Shown here in pieces: positions 39,301 to 47,916 of a stretch of 64,000 nt of DNA. This DNA comes from Halorientalis salina. GTDB lineage: Archaea; Halobacteriota; Halobacteria; Halobacteriales; Haloarculaceae. Both the position numbers and the translations under genes were made by a program. The DNA is taken from positions 62,001 through 126,000 of the forward strand of contig NZ_SOSC01000009.1 in NCBI RefSeq assembly GCF_005049285.1, written 5' to 3'. A model generated the notes under the pieces. That model made no database searches. It was given only the letters and a program-made list of their open reading frames with translations, and was not told the DNA's origin. Numbering within the stretch: position 1 is the first letter of the stretch; the number at the start of each line of letters is the position of its first letter.

Positions 39301-39911
39301 TGCTCGCCATCGAGGAGTACGACAACGTGGCCGAGGACCTCGACGACCTCGAAGACAAGAAGGCCACGCTGGTCGAGGAGGCGGAGGGTATCCGCGACCG
39401 CATCGACTCCTACGAACAGAAGAAGAAGGCGACGTTCATGGACTCCTTCGAGGCCATCAACGAGCAGTTCGAGGACATCTTCGAGCGACTCTCGAACGGG
39501 ACTGGGACGCTTCACCTCGAAGACGAAGCGGACCCCTTCGAGGGTGGGCTGACGATGAAGGCCCAGCCGAAGGACAAACCCATCCAGCGGCTGGCGGCGA
39601 TGTCCGGCGGGGAGAAGTCACTGACGGCGCTGGCCTTCATCTTCGCCATCCAGCGGCACAACCCCGCGCCCTTCTACGCGCTGGACGAGGTCGACGCGTT
39701 CCTGGACGCCGCGAACGCCGAGATGGTCGGCGAGATGGTCGACGAACTCGCGGGCGAAGCCCAGTTCGTCGTCGTCTCCCACCGCTCGGCGATGCTCGAA
39801 CGCTCCGAGCGTGCCATCGGTGTGACCATGCAAGAGGACAACGTCTCGGCCGTTACCGGGATCGACCTGAGTTCGGCCGATCCTGATGAGGAGGTGCCCG
39901 CCGATGACTAG
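36327..39911 (+). CDS. smc: Chromosome segregation protein SMC
   Basis: 1194 residues. An ATP-driven DNA loop-forming subunit of archaeal condensin. Walker A GPNGSGKS at 31-38, two long acidic coiled coils (about 170-520 and 695-1040), the hinge between them (about 525-690, with GRLAHVVVDDD and GDTVIVEDM), and the C-terminal head with the signature MSGGEKSLTALAF near 1092 and Walker B PFYALDEVDAFLD near 1115. Full length and intact. The gene overlaps scpA by eight bases, so both are co-translated. Confidence 0.97.
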   Translation: MHIKELVLDNFKSFGRKTRIPFYEDFTTVSGPNGSGKSNIIDSVLFALGLARTSGIRAEKLTDLIYNPGHHEDDAESDEEREASVEVILDNGDGTLERSAVVNAAGTEDVGDVEEISIRRRVKETEDNYYSYYYINGRSVNLGDIQDLLAQAGITPEGYNVVMQGDVTEIINMTPHARRQIIDEIAGVAQFDAKKEDAFEELDVVEERIEEANLRIEEKRDRLDQLEDERQTALEYQDLRDEKEEYESFRKAAELEDKRAELDGLGEEIDELDAELADLQRELDERQGKVVRLEEDLEDLNAEIERKGEDEQLRIKREIEEVKGEISRLEDAIESAEGKIEDAENERRQAFVQIDRKQEQIDDLEDDIRETKVAKSSIKADVQEKEGELADLEARIDEVGEEFEEVKAELDEKRSELEDAKSEKNDLQREQDRLLDEARRRSNQQREKEDEIEAAEARVPEIDAEISDLETELEKAEQNRETISGVVEDLKREKRGLQSDLDDIEDTISAKQQEYAELEAKAGQDGDSSYGRAVTTILNSGKEGVHGTVGQLGGVDPEYATACETAAGGRLAHVVVDDDSVGQQCIEYLKSRQAGRATFLPITKMQNRSLPSLPSHDGVVDFAYNLVDFDSQYRGIFSYVLGDTVIVEDMNTARDLMGDFRMVTLEGDLVEKSGAMTGGSSKGTRYSFSGGQGQLERVAQRINDLEDERQSIRSDLRDVEDRLDDARDRKSDATDQVREIESEIEKLETEREEIDDRIERLEAELDEIETEREEVSDRMDELEGEIGEQTQAIEAIEADIDELETEIEDSEIPRLTSEADEVREEIDELEDQLDDLDGDLNELQLEKQYAEEAIEELHDDIEAAQNRKAEQEEKIADLEDAVAEQEDLLNEKEAAVAELENELADLKAERGDLQDELKDAKEARDEQQREVTDVEEDLGELREDRDRLEWEVEELESEVGDYDPEDVPDHDEVEREIDRLETEMEKLEPVNMLAIEEYDNVAEDLDDLEDKKATLVEEAEGIRDRIDSYEQKKKATFMDSFEAINEQFEDIFERLSNGTGTLHLEDEADPFEGGLTMKAQPKDKPIQRLAAMSGGEKSLTALAFIFAIQRHNPAPFYALDEVDAFLDAANAEMVGEMVDELAGEAQFVVVSHRSAMLERSERAIGVTMQEDNVSAVTGIDLSSADPDEEVPADD

Positions 39912-41094
39912 CGGGGACGAGCGGGGCGCGGACGAACGTAGTGAGTCCGCGGACAGTCGAGCGGCGAAGCCGCGAGACAGCGAGTCCCCGGAACAATCGA
40001 GCGGGGAACGAAGTGACCCGCGAGATAGCGAGGAACGCGAGGACGACCGAAGGGAGTCCTCGGATACGGGAACGGCGAGCGAAGTGAGCCGTGACCGAAG
40101 CGACCCGCGAGATGACGATGATATTCCGCTGGACATCTCCGGCCACGAGGACAGGGAGAAACCAGCGGGTGCCAAATCGATGCTCGGGGCCGACGGGAGT
40201 GACGAATCGGGCGAGGACGTCGACGAGTCCGAAAGTGCCGACGAGGACGTCCAGGAAGTCGAGTACCGCGACCACTACGGCCCGGAGCTCCCGGGCGAGG
40301 GCGACGACGACGAGGTCCAGCCCGTCGAGGTGCTGGTCCAGTTGGCCAAGGACGGCGAGATCGAGCCGTGGGACATCGACATCGTGACGGTGACCGACAA
40401 GTTCCTCGACCGGCTGGACGAGGCGGATCTGCGGACCTCCGGGCGGGCGCTGTTCTACGCGAGCGTCCTGCTGCGGATGAAAAGCGACGCGATGCTGTCG
40501 GACGACGAGGAGGATGAGCCCGAACCCGAGCCGTGGGAGGCCGCGGCGATGGGCGAGGAGACGCCGATCGACCCCGAGGCCGATCCGTTCGCAACGCTGG
40601 AACAGGAGATGGACCGGCGCCTCGAACGGAAGCGTGCACGGGGAATGCCCCAGACGCTGGACGAACTCGTCCGCGATCTGCGGGACGCCGAGCGGGATAG
40701 CTGGTGGAAGGAGTCCCGCGAGTACGACACCAGCGAGTCGCCGGGGAACTACCAGCGCGGGACCCAGGAACTGGATTACCGGAGCGGCGACGACTTCCGG
40801 ATGGACGACGAACCGACCGAGGCCGACGTGACCGAGACGGCCCACGGCGAGGACATCGACGCCGTCATCGACGACGTGTACGGGGCCGTGCTCGAACGGT
40901 GGGACACCGGCCGCGACGAGGTGCTGTTCTCCGAAATCGTCGATGCCGGCGGCTCCCGCGTCGAGACGTTCCTCGGCCTGCTCTTTCTCTCCCACCGCGG
41001 CCAGGTCCATCTCCAGCAGGACGACCTGTTCGGGGACCTCTGGGTGCAGGACCCCAACGCCGCCACGGGCTCGGAAGAAGTCGCCGCGGACTGA
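39904..41094 (+). CDS. scpA: Segregation and condensation protein A (kleisin) with hairpin-encoded N-terminal insertion
   Basis: 396 residues. The kleisin bridges the SMC heads. The conserved part begins near residue 140 (VEVLVQLAKDGEIEPWDIDIVTVTDKFLDRL) and ends with the winged helix at about 320-385 (DEVLFSEIVDAGG, FLGLLFLSHRGQVHLQQ). Residues 1 to about 75 are a low-complexity Ser/Arg/Asp/Glu stretch encoded by tandem DNA hairpins with a common 11-nt loop (bases 39927-40120), foreign to the family. ScpB is not encoded nearby. The start at 39904 overlaps the smc stop. Confidence 0.92.
   Translation: MTSGDERGADERSESADSRAAKPRDSESPEQSSGERSDPRDSEEREDDRRESSDTGTASEVSRDRSDPRDDDDIPLDISGHEDREKPAGAKSMLGADGSDESGEDVDESESADEDVQEVEYRDHYGPELPGEGDDDEVQPVEVLVQLAKDGEIEPWDIDIVTVTDKFLDRLDEADLRTSGRALFYASVLLRMKSDAMLSDDEEDEPEPEPWEAAAMGEETPIDPEADPFATLEQEMDRRLERKRARGMPQTLDELVRDLRDAERDSWWKESREYDTSESPGNYQRGTQELDYRSGDDFRMDDEPTEADVTETAHGEDIDAVIDDVYGAVLERWDTGRDEVLFSEIVDAGGSRVETFLGLLFLSHRGQVHLQQDDLFGDLWVQDPNAATGSEEVAAD
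39927..40120. repeat. Tandem 25-nt hairpins inside scpA
   Basis: Four stem-loops share the 11-nt loop pattern GANCGNAGNGA: 39927-39951 (7-bp stem), 40001-40021 (5 bp), 40038-40062 (7 bp), 40072-40092 (5 bp); a fifth loop copy without a stem is at 40093-40103. A GAA-loop hairpin is at 39961-39973. Between them the word CCCGCGAGA (or GCCGCGAGA) recurs at about 39969, 40017 and 40104. The frame stays open throughout. Confidence 0.75.
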
Positions 41095-41195
41095 GTCGGC
41101 CGTCCGATTCTGCTTCGTTCCGCCGTCTGCTGAACGTCCAGTCCCGACTCCGCCGAAAGAGCTATGCTATTCCGGGTTGTATGTTAACAACACGC

Positions 41196-41303
41196 ATGAC
41201 CCCAACCAAACTTCAGGAGCGCATGGACGAGCTGGACGGGCGGGTCGACCCCGAGCAGCTGGTCGACGCGCTGTGGTACGTCCGTGACGACGGCCGTCGC
41301 TGA
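41196..41303 (+). CDS. Small conserved-looking 35-residue protein
   Basis: 35 residues, starting MTPTKLQERMDEL and ending VRDDGRR (ATG 41181 would give 40). It is a single acidic helix pair with no known motif. A TATA-like TATGCTAT at 41163-41170 lies 27 nt before the ATG at 41196, and a T5 run follows the stop at 41311-41315. The compact transcription unit between scpA and the PhzF gene supports a real small gene. Confidence 0.6.
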   Translation: MTPTKLQERMDELDGRVDPEQLVDALWYVRDDGRR

Positions 41304-41310
41304 ACAGCAA

Positions 41311-41315
41311 TTTTT
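41311..41315 (+). terminator. T-run after the small gene
   Basis: TTTTT eight bases after the TGA at 41301-41303, in otherwise GC-rich sequence. T-runs act as intrinsic terminators in archaea. Confidence 0.4.
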
Positions 41316-41407
41316 GTCCAGTCTCGTGCGCGTCGGTAGCCGTTGCTGGAGAGTCTCGACTCCGCATGGTGGGAACGTTTAACAGCGGGTCGGCCGATGG
41401 CGACCGT

Positions 41408-42310
41408 ATGCACGAGACCCGCCAGGTCTTCCTCGTGGACGCGTTCACCGACGAGCCGCTGACGGGGAACCCGGCCGGCGTCGTTCCCGACGCCGACGAC
41501 TTAGAGAGCGAGCAAATGCAGGCCATCGCCTCGGAACTGGGCGCGAGCGAGACCGTCTTCCTGCGCTCTTCGACCGAAGCCGACCGCCAGCTCCGGTATT
41601 TCACGCCCACGAACGAGGTCGACCTCTGTGGGCACGCGACCGTCGCCAGCCACGCGTGGCTGGCAGCCCGGGATCACATCGAGACCGGCGAACACACCTT
41701 CGAGACGAACACCGGCGTCCTCACCGCCGAGATCGCGGACGACGGGACCGTCTGGATGACACAGAACCAGCCGGAGATCCGGCCGGTCGACGTCGAGTAC
41801 GACGCGGTCGCGGACGCGCTCGGGATCGACGTGGCGGCCCTGAAAGACGTGGGTGCGGACCTCCCACTGGCCGTGAGTTCGACGGGACTGCCCTTCCTGA
41901 TGGTCCCCGTCAATTTCCTCGAACACGTCTCGGACATGGCCCCAAAGATGGGCGCGATCGAGGAGTTGAGCCGCGAGGTCGAGGCGGCGGGGATCTACGC
42001 CTTCACGTTCGACGCGCTCGACGCCGACTCGACGCTCCACGGCCGGATGTTCGCCCCGAAGGAAGGCGTCCCCGAAGACCCGGTGACGGGGACGGCGAGC
42101 GGGGCCGCGGGCGCGTACGTCCGGGAGTACGACGCTTTCGACGACCTGCCCGAGGAGATGGTCTTCGAACAGGGGCACTTCGTCGACCGACCCGGCCGGG
42201 TCCGCGTGCGCGTCGGCGCCGAGATCGAAGTCGGCGGCCGTGCGGTGACGGCACTGGACGGCAGCCTGGTGGTCCCCGAGAGCGACGAGGACGACATCAT
42301 CGAGGCGTGA
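41408..42310 (+). CDS. PhzF-family isomerase/epimerase-like protein
   Basis: 300 residues starting MHETRQVFLVDAFTD. The diaminopimelate-epimerase-like double fold is visible: GNPAGVV near residue 22, the catalytic Glu in GASETVFL near 48, RYFTPTNEVDLCGHAT near 66 and DPVTGTASGA near 225. PhzF catalyses an isomerisation in phenazine synthesis, but most archaeal members have unknown substrates. No phenazine genes are here. The ATG at 41366 lies in the promoter region and is rejected. Confidence 0.88.
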   Translation: MHETRQVFLVDAFTDEPLTGNPAGVVPDADDLESEQMQAIASELGASETVFLRSSTEADRQLRYFTPTNEVDLCGHATVASHAWLAARDHIETGEHTFETNTGVLTAEIADDGTVWMTQNQPEIRPVDVEYDAVADALGIDVAALKDVGADLPLAVSSTGLPFLMVPVNFLEHVSDMAPKMGAIEELSREVEAAGIYAFTFDALDADSTLHGRMFAPKEGVPEDPVTGTASGAAGAYVREYDAFDDLPEEMVFEQGHFVDRPGRVRVRVGAEIEVGGRAVTALDGSLVVPESDEDDIIEA

Positions 42311-42357
42311 CGCCGGGTGACGAAACGCACTTGTGTCGTTTGAGCTAACCGAACGGT

Positions 42358-42822
42358 ATGGCAACGAGGCGGGGGTTCCTGTCCCTATCGGCGGTTGCGC
42401 TCGCGGGCGTGGCGGGCTGTACTTCGAAAGTGACGAAACCGACTGAGGTGGGAGTCGAGAACCCGCACGCGGCCTACGAGGTTGACGATCTCTCGTCGTG
42501 GACGGCCGGAAGCGGATTCGAGCGCGGGGCGACGCTCATCGTCGACGGCACGCTGACGGTCACGTCCGAAACGCCCCGGACCCCGCCGAAGATCGAGGGG
42601 GAGTTCACGGACTCGGAGGGGCAGACTGAAACCGTCGTTGCGGACTACGAAGAGGGGCCGCGGTGGACGGCCTACGAGGAGCACCGGACACGGGAGTTCG
42701 AGTCCGGGGGAACTGTCAGCTTCCGACTGTTCTACGAACCGGACGAGCGGACGAGCGTCCGCGAAGCGACCGTGTACGTCCGAGCCGAGCCATCGGGATC
42801 GGAGAACGGTTCTCGGGAGTAA
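42358..42822 (+). CDS. Tat-type lipoprotein of unknown function
   Basis: 154 residues. The N-terminus MATRRGFLSLSAVALAGVAGC is a twin-arginine signal followed by a lipobox (AGVAGC), so Cys21 should be lipidated and the protein exported folded. The remainder is a beta-rich acidic domain (about 45-140, with a Glu-rich strand pattern like an Ig-type fold). Function unknown; the nearest genes are PhzF-like and PEP synthase. Confidence 0.75.
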   Translation: MATRRGFLSLSAVALAGVAGCTSKVTKPTEVGVENPHAAYEVDDLSSWTAGSGFERGATLIVDGTLTVTSETPRTPPKIEGEFTDSEGQTETVVADYEEGPRWTAYEEHRTREFESGGTVSFRLFYEPDERTSVREATVYVRAEPSGSENGSRE

Positions 42823-42990
42823 GACGACCATAACAATCCGAGGACGGGCAGTGGGGACCTGGTATGGGCGAACTGACCCACAATCGCCGAGCAGTCACCC
42901 GGTCTGGGCCACGGCGGAGCGAGGAACAGGAGACGGTTGCCGCGGTTCGGAACCCTTTTTATCAGGGTTCTGCACCCTACAGGTGAGGAC

Positions 42991-45270
42991 ATGGCTGTAC
43001 TCTGGCTGGACGAAATCGGGGCGGACGACCTCGAATCTGTCGGCGGGAAGGCGGCCTCGTTAGGGGAACTCACGGCCGCTGGCCTGCCGGTTCCCCCGGG
43101 GTTCGTCGTCACGGCGGGAACCTACCGACGGTTCATCGAGGAGACGGGTATCGACGAGGAACTGTTCGCGGCCGTCGACGTCGACGCCGAGGACTCGAAG
43201 GCGCTCGCCGAGGCCGAGTCGCGCGCCAAGGAACTCATCCTCGAAACCGAGATGCCCGAGGACCTCAAAGAGGAGATCCTGGCATCCTACGACGAGGTGG
43301 GTGACGGCGACTCGTTCGTCGCCGTCCGGTCGTCGGCGACCGCCGAGGACCTGCCCGACGCCTCCTTTGCGGGCCAGCAGGAGACGTTCCTGAACGTCAC
43401 CGGCGAGGACCTGCTCGACCGCGTCAAACGCTGCTGGGCCTCGCTGTTTACCCAGCGTGCCACGTACTACCGACAGGAGCAGGGCTTCGCTCACGACAAG
43501 GTCGACATCGCCGTGGTGGTCCAGCAGATGGTCGCCGCCGAGAAGTCGGGCGTGATGTTCACGTCCCACCCGTCGACCGGCGAACCGAAGGTCATCATCG
43601 AGGCCGCCTGGGGCCTGGGCGAGGGCGTCGTCTCCGGCTCTGTCACGCCGGACAACTACGTCATCGACCGCGAGAGCGGCGAGGTGACCGACATCGAGGT
43701 CGCCGACAAGAAGACGATGTACGACAAGGACCCGGAGACGGGTGAAACCGAGGAGCGGCCCGTACCCGACGAGAAACGCAACGAGCAGGTCATCTCCGAG
43801 GCGGAGATCGACCGGCTCTGCGAACTCGGCGAGCGGGTCGAGGACCACTACGACACGCCCCAGGACGTCGAGTGGGCCATCTTCGAGGGCGAGGTCTACA
43901 TGCTCCAGTCCCGCCCCATCACGACCATCGCCGAGGGCGACGGCGAGGCCGCGACCGCCGACGGCAGCGGGACCGCACAGGCCACCTCGTCCGACGAGGA
44001 CGGGGACGTGCTGCTCTCGGGCCTGGGCGCGAGCCCCGGCATCGCATCCGGTGCCGTTCGTATCGTCGACAAACTCGATCAGCTGGACAAGGTCGAGGAG
44101 GGCGACATCATCGTCACCGAGATGACGACGCCGGACATGGTGCCGGCGATGAAACGCGCCGCCGGCATCGTCACGAGCGAAGGGGGCATGACCTCCCACG
44201 CCGCCATCGTCGCGCGCGAACTCGGCGCGCCCGCCGTCGTCGGGACCGGCGGGGCGACCGAGGCGCTCGAAGACGACCAGGTCGTCACCATCGACGGCGA
44301 CAAGGGGACGATCCGCGAGGGCGTCGAGACCAAAGAGGAGACCGAACCCATCGAGGAGGCCCGTCCGACCACGCCCGTCAAACCGATGACAGCGACGGAG
44401 GTCAAGGTCAACGTCTCCATCCCCGAGGCCGCCGAGCGCGCGGCCGCGACGGGTGCCGACGGGGTCGGCCTGCTCCGCATCGAGCACATGATCCTCTCGA
44501 CGAACAAGACGCCAGAGCGCTACATCGAGGACCACGGCGAGCGGGCCTACGTCCAGGAGATCATCGACGGCGTGCGCGGCGTCGCCGACGAGTTCTACCC
44601 GCGCCCGGTTCGGGTGCGGACGCTGGACGCGCCGACCGACGAGTTCCGCCAGCTCCAGGGCGGCGAGAACGAACCCGAGGAGCACAACCCGATGCTGGGC
44701 TACCGCGGGATCCGGCGCAGTCTCGCCACGCCTGACGTGTTCAAACACGAACTGGAGGCGTTCCGCCAGCTGTGGGAGATGGGCTACGACAACGTCGAAC
44801 TCATGCTCCCGCTGGTCAACGACGCCGAGGACGTGCTGCGTGCGAAGAACCTGATGAAAGAGGTGGGCATCGATCCCGAGAAGCGCCGCTGGGGCGTGAT
44901 GATCGAGACGCCCGCCGCCGCGCTGGGCGTCGAGGAGATGGCCCGGACCGGCATCGACTTCGCCTCCTTCGGGACGAACGACCTGACCCAGTACACCCTC
45001 GCTGTGGACCGCAACAACGGCAACGTCGCCGACCGGTTCGACGAACTCCATCCGAGCGTGCTCGAACTCATCAGCCAGACGATCCAGACCTGCCGCGAGC
45101 ACGACGTGGACACCTCGATCTGTGGCCAGGCCGGCTCGAAGCCGCGGATGGTCAACCACCTCGTCAACGAGGGGGCGACCTCCATCTCGGCCAACATCGA
45201 CGCCGTCCGCGACGTCCAACACGAGGTCAAGCGCATCGAGCAGAAGCTGATCCTCGATTCGGTGCGCTAG
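42991..45270 (+). CDS. ppsA: Phosphoenolpyruvate synthase
   Basis: 759 residues. It makes PEP from pyruvate and ATP (giving AMP and phosphate), the gluconeogenic entry step. N-terminal ATP-grasp domain (GGKAASLGEL; RSSATAEDLPDASFAGQQ), phosphohistidine domain (GGMTSHAAIVA, His about 403) and C-terminal TIM barrel (FASFGTNDLTQYTLAVDRN; catalytic Cys about 711 in SICGQAGS). A Shine-Dalgarno-like GGTGAGG sits 3-9 nt before the ATG, unusual in a genome of mostly leaderless genes, and TTTTTATC at 42955-42962 is the TATA region. Confidence 0.95.
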   Translation: MAVLWLDEIGADDLESVGGKAASLGELTAAGLPVPPGFVVTAGTYRRFIEETGIDEELFAAVDVDAEDSKALAEAESRAKELILETEMPEDLKEEILASYDEVGDGDSFVAVRSSATAEDLPDASFAGQQETFLNVTGEDLLDRVKRCWASLFTQRATYYRQEQGFAHDKVDIAVVVQQMVAAEKSGVMFTSHPSTGEPKVIIEAAWGLGEGVVSGSVTPDNYVIDRESGEVTDIEVADKKTMYDKDPETGETEERPVPDEKRNEQVISEAEIDRLCELGERVEDHYDTPQDVEWAIFEGEVYMLQSRPITTIAEGDGEAATADGSGTAQATSSDEDGDVLLSGLGASPGIASGAVRIVDKLDQLDKVEEGDIIVTEMTTPDMVPAMKRAAGIVTSEGGMTSHAAIVARELGAPAVVGTGGATEALEDDQVVTIDGDKGTIREGVETKEETEPIEEARPTTPVKPMTATEVKVNVSIPEAAERAAATGADGVGLLRIEHMILSTNKTPERYIEDHGERAYVQEIIDGVRGVADEFYPRPVRVRTLDAPTDEFRQLQGGENEPEEHNPMLGYRGIRRSLATPDVFKHELEAFRQLWEMGYDNVELMLPLVNDAEDVLRAKNLMKEVGIDPEKRRWGVMIETPAAALGVEEMARTGIDFASFGTNDLTQYTLAVDRNNGNVADRFDELHPSVLELISQTIQTCREHDVDTSICGQAGSKPRMVNHLVNEGATSISANIDAVRDVQHEVKRIEQKLILDSVR

Positions 45271-45291
45271 GCGCCCGCGGCCAGCCAGCCG

Positions 45292-46050
45292 TCAGGACTC
45301 GTCGCCGAATTTTCCGAACAACTCGAACTTGTCCCGTCGATAGAGATCGATCTCGCTCGCCATCGACGGCCCCTGCTCGGCGGCGAAGACGACGGCTTCT
45401 GCGATTTCCTCCGGTTCAGTGACCTCGCCCTCGTCGAAGCGTTCGGCGAAGGTCTCGCCGTAGACGGCACCGAACTCCGTGCGGACTTCCGAGGGGTTGA
45501 TGACCGTGACGGCGACGTCGTCGCTCCCGACCTCCGCGGAGACGCTCTTGGCGAACCCGCGGGTCCACCACTTGCTGGCGGCGTAGATCGGGTTGAACGG
45601 TCGGGGGTACTGGCCGGCGAAACTCCCGATGAAGACGAGCGTGCCCGCCGACTCGCGGAGGTGTGGCAGTGCCGCGCGGGTGGTGAAGAACATCCCGTCG
45701 ACGTTGGTCTCCATCATCGTGCGGTACTGCTCGGTCGACATCTCTTCGACCGACGTGCCGCGAGCCAGGCCGGCGTTGTTCAGGAGGAGATCGAGGCCCC
45801 CGAGTTCGTCGACGGTGGCCTCGATTGCCCCCTCGACGGCCGCCTCGTCGCGGACGTCGGTCGGGGCAACGAGCGCGGTCACGTCGTACTCCGTGCGGAT
45901 GGATTCTGCGATCGCTTCGAGTTCGTCCTCGCTGCGCGCCGCGAGTGCAACGTCAGCGCCCTCGCGAGCCAGCGCGTGTGCGGATGCACGACCGATGCCA
46001 GCGCTCGCACCCGTCACGAACGCCGTTGTTCCGTCCAGTGAGTCCGTCAT
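45292..46050 (-). CDS. Short-chain dehydrogenase/reductase
   Basis: 252 residues starting MTDSLDG. The NAD(P) motif TGASAGIG at about 13-20, LNNAG at 90-94 and the catalytic Ser...YAASK (Tyr about 157, Lys about 161) make a classical SDR. Substrate not predictable; the loop after the catalytic site is ordinary. Convergent with ppsA, 21 bases apart, and divergent from the decarboxylase at 46149, which has a 98-base shared region. Confidence 0.88.
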   Translation of the reverse strand: MTDSLDGTTAFVTGASAGIGRASAHALAREGADVALAARSEDELEAIAESIRTEYDVTALVAPTDVRDEAAVEGAIEATVDELGGLDLLLNNAGLARGTSVEEMSTEQYRTMMETNVDGMFFTTRAALPHLRESAGTLVFIGSFAGQYPRPFNPIYAASKWWTRGFAKSVSAEVGSDDVAVTVINPSEVRTEFGAVYGETFAERFDEGEVTEPEEIAEAVVFAAEQGPSMASEIDLYRRDKFELFGKFGDES

Positions 46051-46148
46051 CACCAGTGCTACGGGGGCGCGTCGAATAAACGACGGTGGCCGCCGCGTCC
46101 CGAGGCGAACACAATCGATAAGCCGCTGTGGCACATCCCGACTGACAC

Positions 46149-47201
46149 ATGCAGCGGGTCGAACCGCAGGATTTCAGTCGGGTTCTTTCTTCGATGTGCA
46201 CCAGGCCACATCCCCGGGCCCGCGAGGCCGCCGAACGGTTCCTCGCGACCAATCCCGGTGACCCCGGCACGTACGAGGCCGTCTCCGAACTGGAGACGGA
46301 GGCGGTCGAACTGCTCGGGACCGTCACCGGACTGCCCAACCCCGAGGGGTACGTCGCCAGCGGCGGGACCGAGGCCAACATCCAGGCGGTCCGCATCGCG
46401 CGCAACCGGGCCGACACGGAGCGCCCGAACATGGTCGCGCCCGAGAGCGCCCACTTCAGTTTCAACAAGGCGGCAGACCTGCTGGGCGTCGAGTTGCGGA
46501 CGGCGCCGACCGACGAGGACCACCGCGCCGACATGGAGGCGATGACCGAACTCGTCGACGAGGACACCGTCGTCGTCATCGGCGTCGCCGGCTCGACGGA
46601 GTACGGACGGGTCGACCCGATCCCCGCCATCGCCGACCTCGCCGATGACGCGGACGCGCTCTGTCACGTCGACGCCGCCTGGGGCGGGTTCGTCCTGCCC
46701 TTTACGGACCACCGGTGGCACTTCGGGCACGCCGACGTCGACACCATCACCATCGACCCGCACAAGATGGGACAGGCCGCGGTCCCGGCCGGCGGACTCG
46801 TGACACACTCGGCGGAGTTGCTGGACGAACTCGCCGTCGACACGCCGTATCTCGAATCGAAATCGCAGGCGACGCTGACCGGGACCCGGAGCGGCGCGGG
46901 CGTCGCCAGCGCCGTCGCGGCGATGGAGGAACTCTGGCCGGTCGGCTATCGCGAACAGTACCACGAATCGATGGACAACGCCGAGTGGCTGGCCGAGCAA
47001 CTGGCCGCCCGCGGCCACGACGTCGTCGAACCCGAACTCCCGATCGTCGCCGCGGACATGACGATGCCCGTCACGGAGGACCTCCGCCAGCGGGGCTGGC
47101 GCATCTCCAAAACCGGCGAGGGCGAGATGCGCGTCGTCTGTATGCCCCACGTCACGAAGTCGATGCTGCGCTCGTTCGTCGCCGACCTCGACTGGTTCTG
47201 A
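46149..47201 (+). CDS. mfnA: MfnA-type pyridoxal-phosphate decarboxylase (L-aspartate or L-tyrosine)
   Basis: 350 residues. A group II PLP decarboxylase with Lys206 in [10 protein letters not shown] as the Schiff-base lysine, His/Asp residues in CHVDAAWGG and SGGTEAN near 71. In haloarchaea this family acts mainly as an L-aspartate decarboxylase giving beta-alanine for coenzyme A; in methanogens it makes tyramine. Haloarchaea lack methanofuran, so the beta-alanine role is preferred, and the window contains the two enzymes that use it. It stands alone with its own promoter. Confidence 0.85.
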   Translation: MQRVEPQDFSRVLSSMCTRPHPRAREAAERFLATNPGDPGTYEAVSELETEAVELLGTVTGLPNPEGYVASGGTEANIQAVRIARNRADTERPNMVAPESAHFSFNKAADLLGVELRTAPTDEDHRADMEAMTELVDEDTVVVIGVAGSTEYGRVDPIPAIADLADDADALCHVDAAWGGFVLPFTDHRWHFGHADVDTITIDPHKMGQAAVPAGGLVTHSAELLDELAVDTPYLESKSQATLTGTRSGAGVASAVAAMEELWPVGYREQYHESMDNAEWLAEQLAARGHDVVEPELPIVAADMTMPVTEDLRQRGWRISKTGEGEMRVVCMPHVTKSMLRSFVADLDWF

Positions 47202-47269
47202 CCCCGTCAACGTGTCGCTATAGAGACGAAATATTAACCCTTACACCACCGGCCTGCAAACGCCGTGGC

Positions 47270-47836
47270 GTGGCTTCAACGGTAGCCCTCGCACTGGATG
47301 GGGTCCTTCAGGGGATGATGCACACGCTCGAAGCGGCAGTCAGAACTGCGACCGGCCCCGCCGGACTGGGCATCATCGCCGCCTACTCGTTTCTCATCGC
47401 CGCCGTCCTGCCACTCCCCAGCGAGATCGTGCTCCTGCCGGTCGGCGAACTCCGGCTCGGACTGCCCTACGAGGCGAACCTCGCGCTGGTCATCCTCGTC
47501 AGTGGCGCCGCGAAAGCCATCGGCAGCCTCTTCGCGTTCCACCTCGGGCAGAAGGCCAAGCAGTCCGGACCAGTCATCCGCGCCCTCCGTCGCTCCCGGT
47601 TCGACGTGGTCGGCTGGTCCGAACGCAAAACGGTGCAGTTGGCACAGGAGTACGGCTACGTCGGGCTCGCCCTGGCGCTGTGTGTCCCCGGGTTCCCCGA
47701 TACGATCTCGATCTACGCGTTCACCGTCCTCGAAGAGGACCACGTCCTGTTCGGGCTGGCAACGTTCGTCGGCAGCGTCGGTCGACTCCTCGTCACCCTG
47801 TTCCTGTTCGGCCTCGGAGCGGCGACGCTCGCCTGA
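47270..47836 (+). CDS. DedA/VTT-domain membrane protein
   Basis: 188 residues from GTG 47270; ATG 47315 is a shorter alternative. AAATATTAAC at 47229-47238 is a good TATA element. It has four to five hydrophobic helices; the segments LIAAVLPLPSEIVLLP, GAAKAIGSLFAFHLGQ and PGFPDTISIYAF match the VTT (SNARE-associated/DedA) family, whose members flip lipids such as undecaprenyl phosphate in bacteria. The archaeal lipid substrate is unknown. Confidence 0.8.
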   Translation: MASTVALALDGVLQGMMHTLEAAVRTATGPAGLGIIAAYSFLIAAVLPLPSEIVLLPVGELRLGLPYEANLALVILVSGAAKAIGSLFAFHLGQKAKQSGPVIRALRRSRFDVVGWSERKTVQLAQEYGYVGLALALCVPGFPDTISIYAFTVLEEDHVLFGLATFVGSVGRLLVTLFLFGLGAATLA

Positions 47837-47916
47837 TATTCTCACGTGGGAAACAACCGAACTGTCACATCGAAAGTTATTCTTGAGTGACTGCGAGATA
47901 CCGGATAGAGTGGGGG

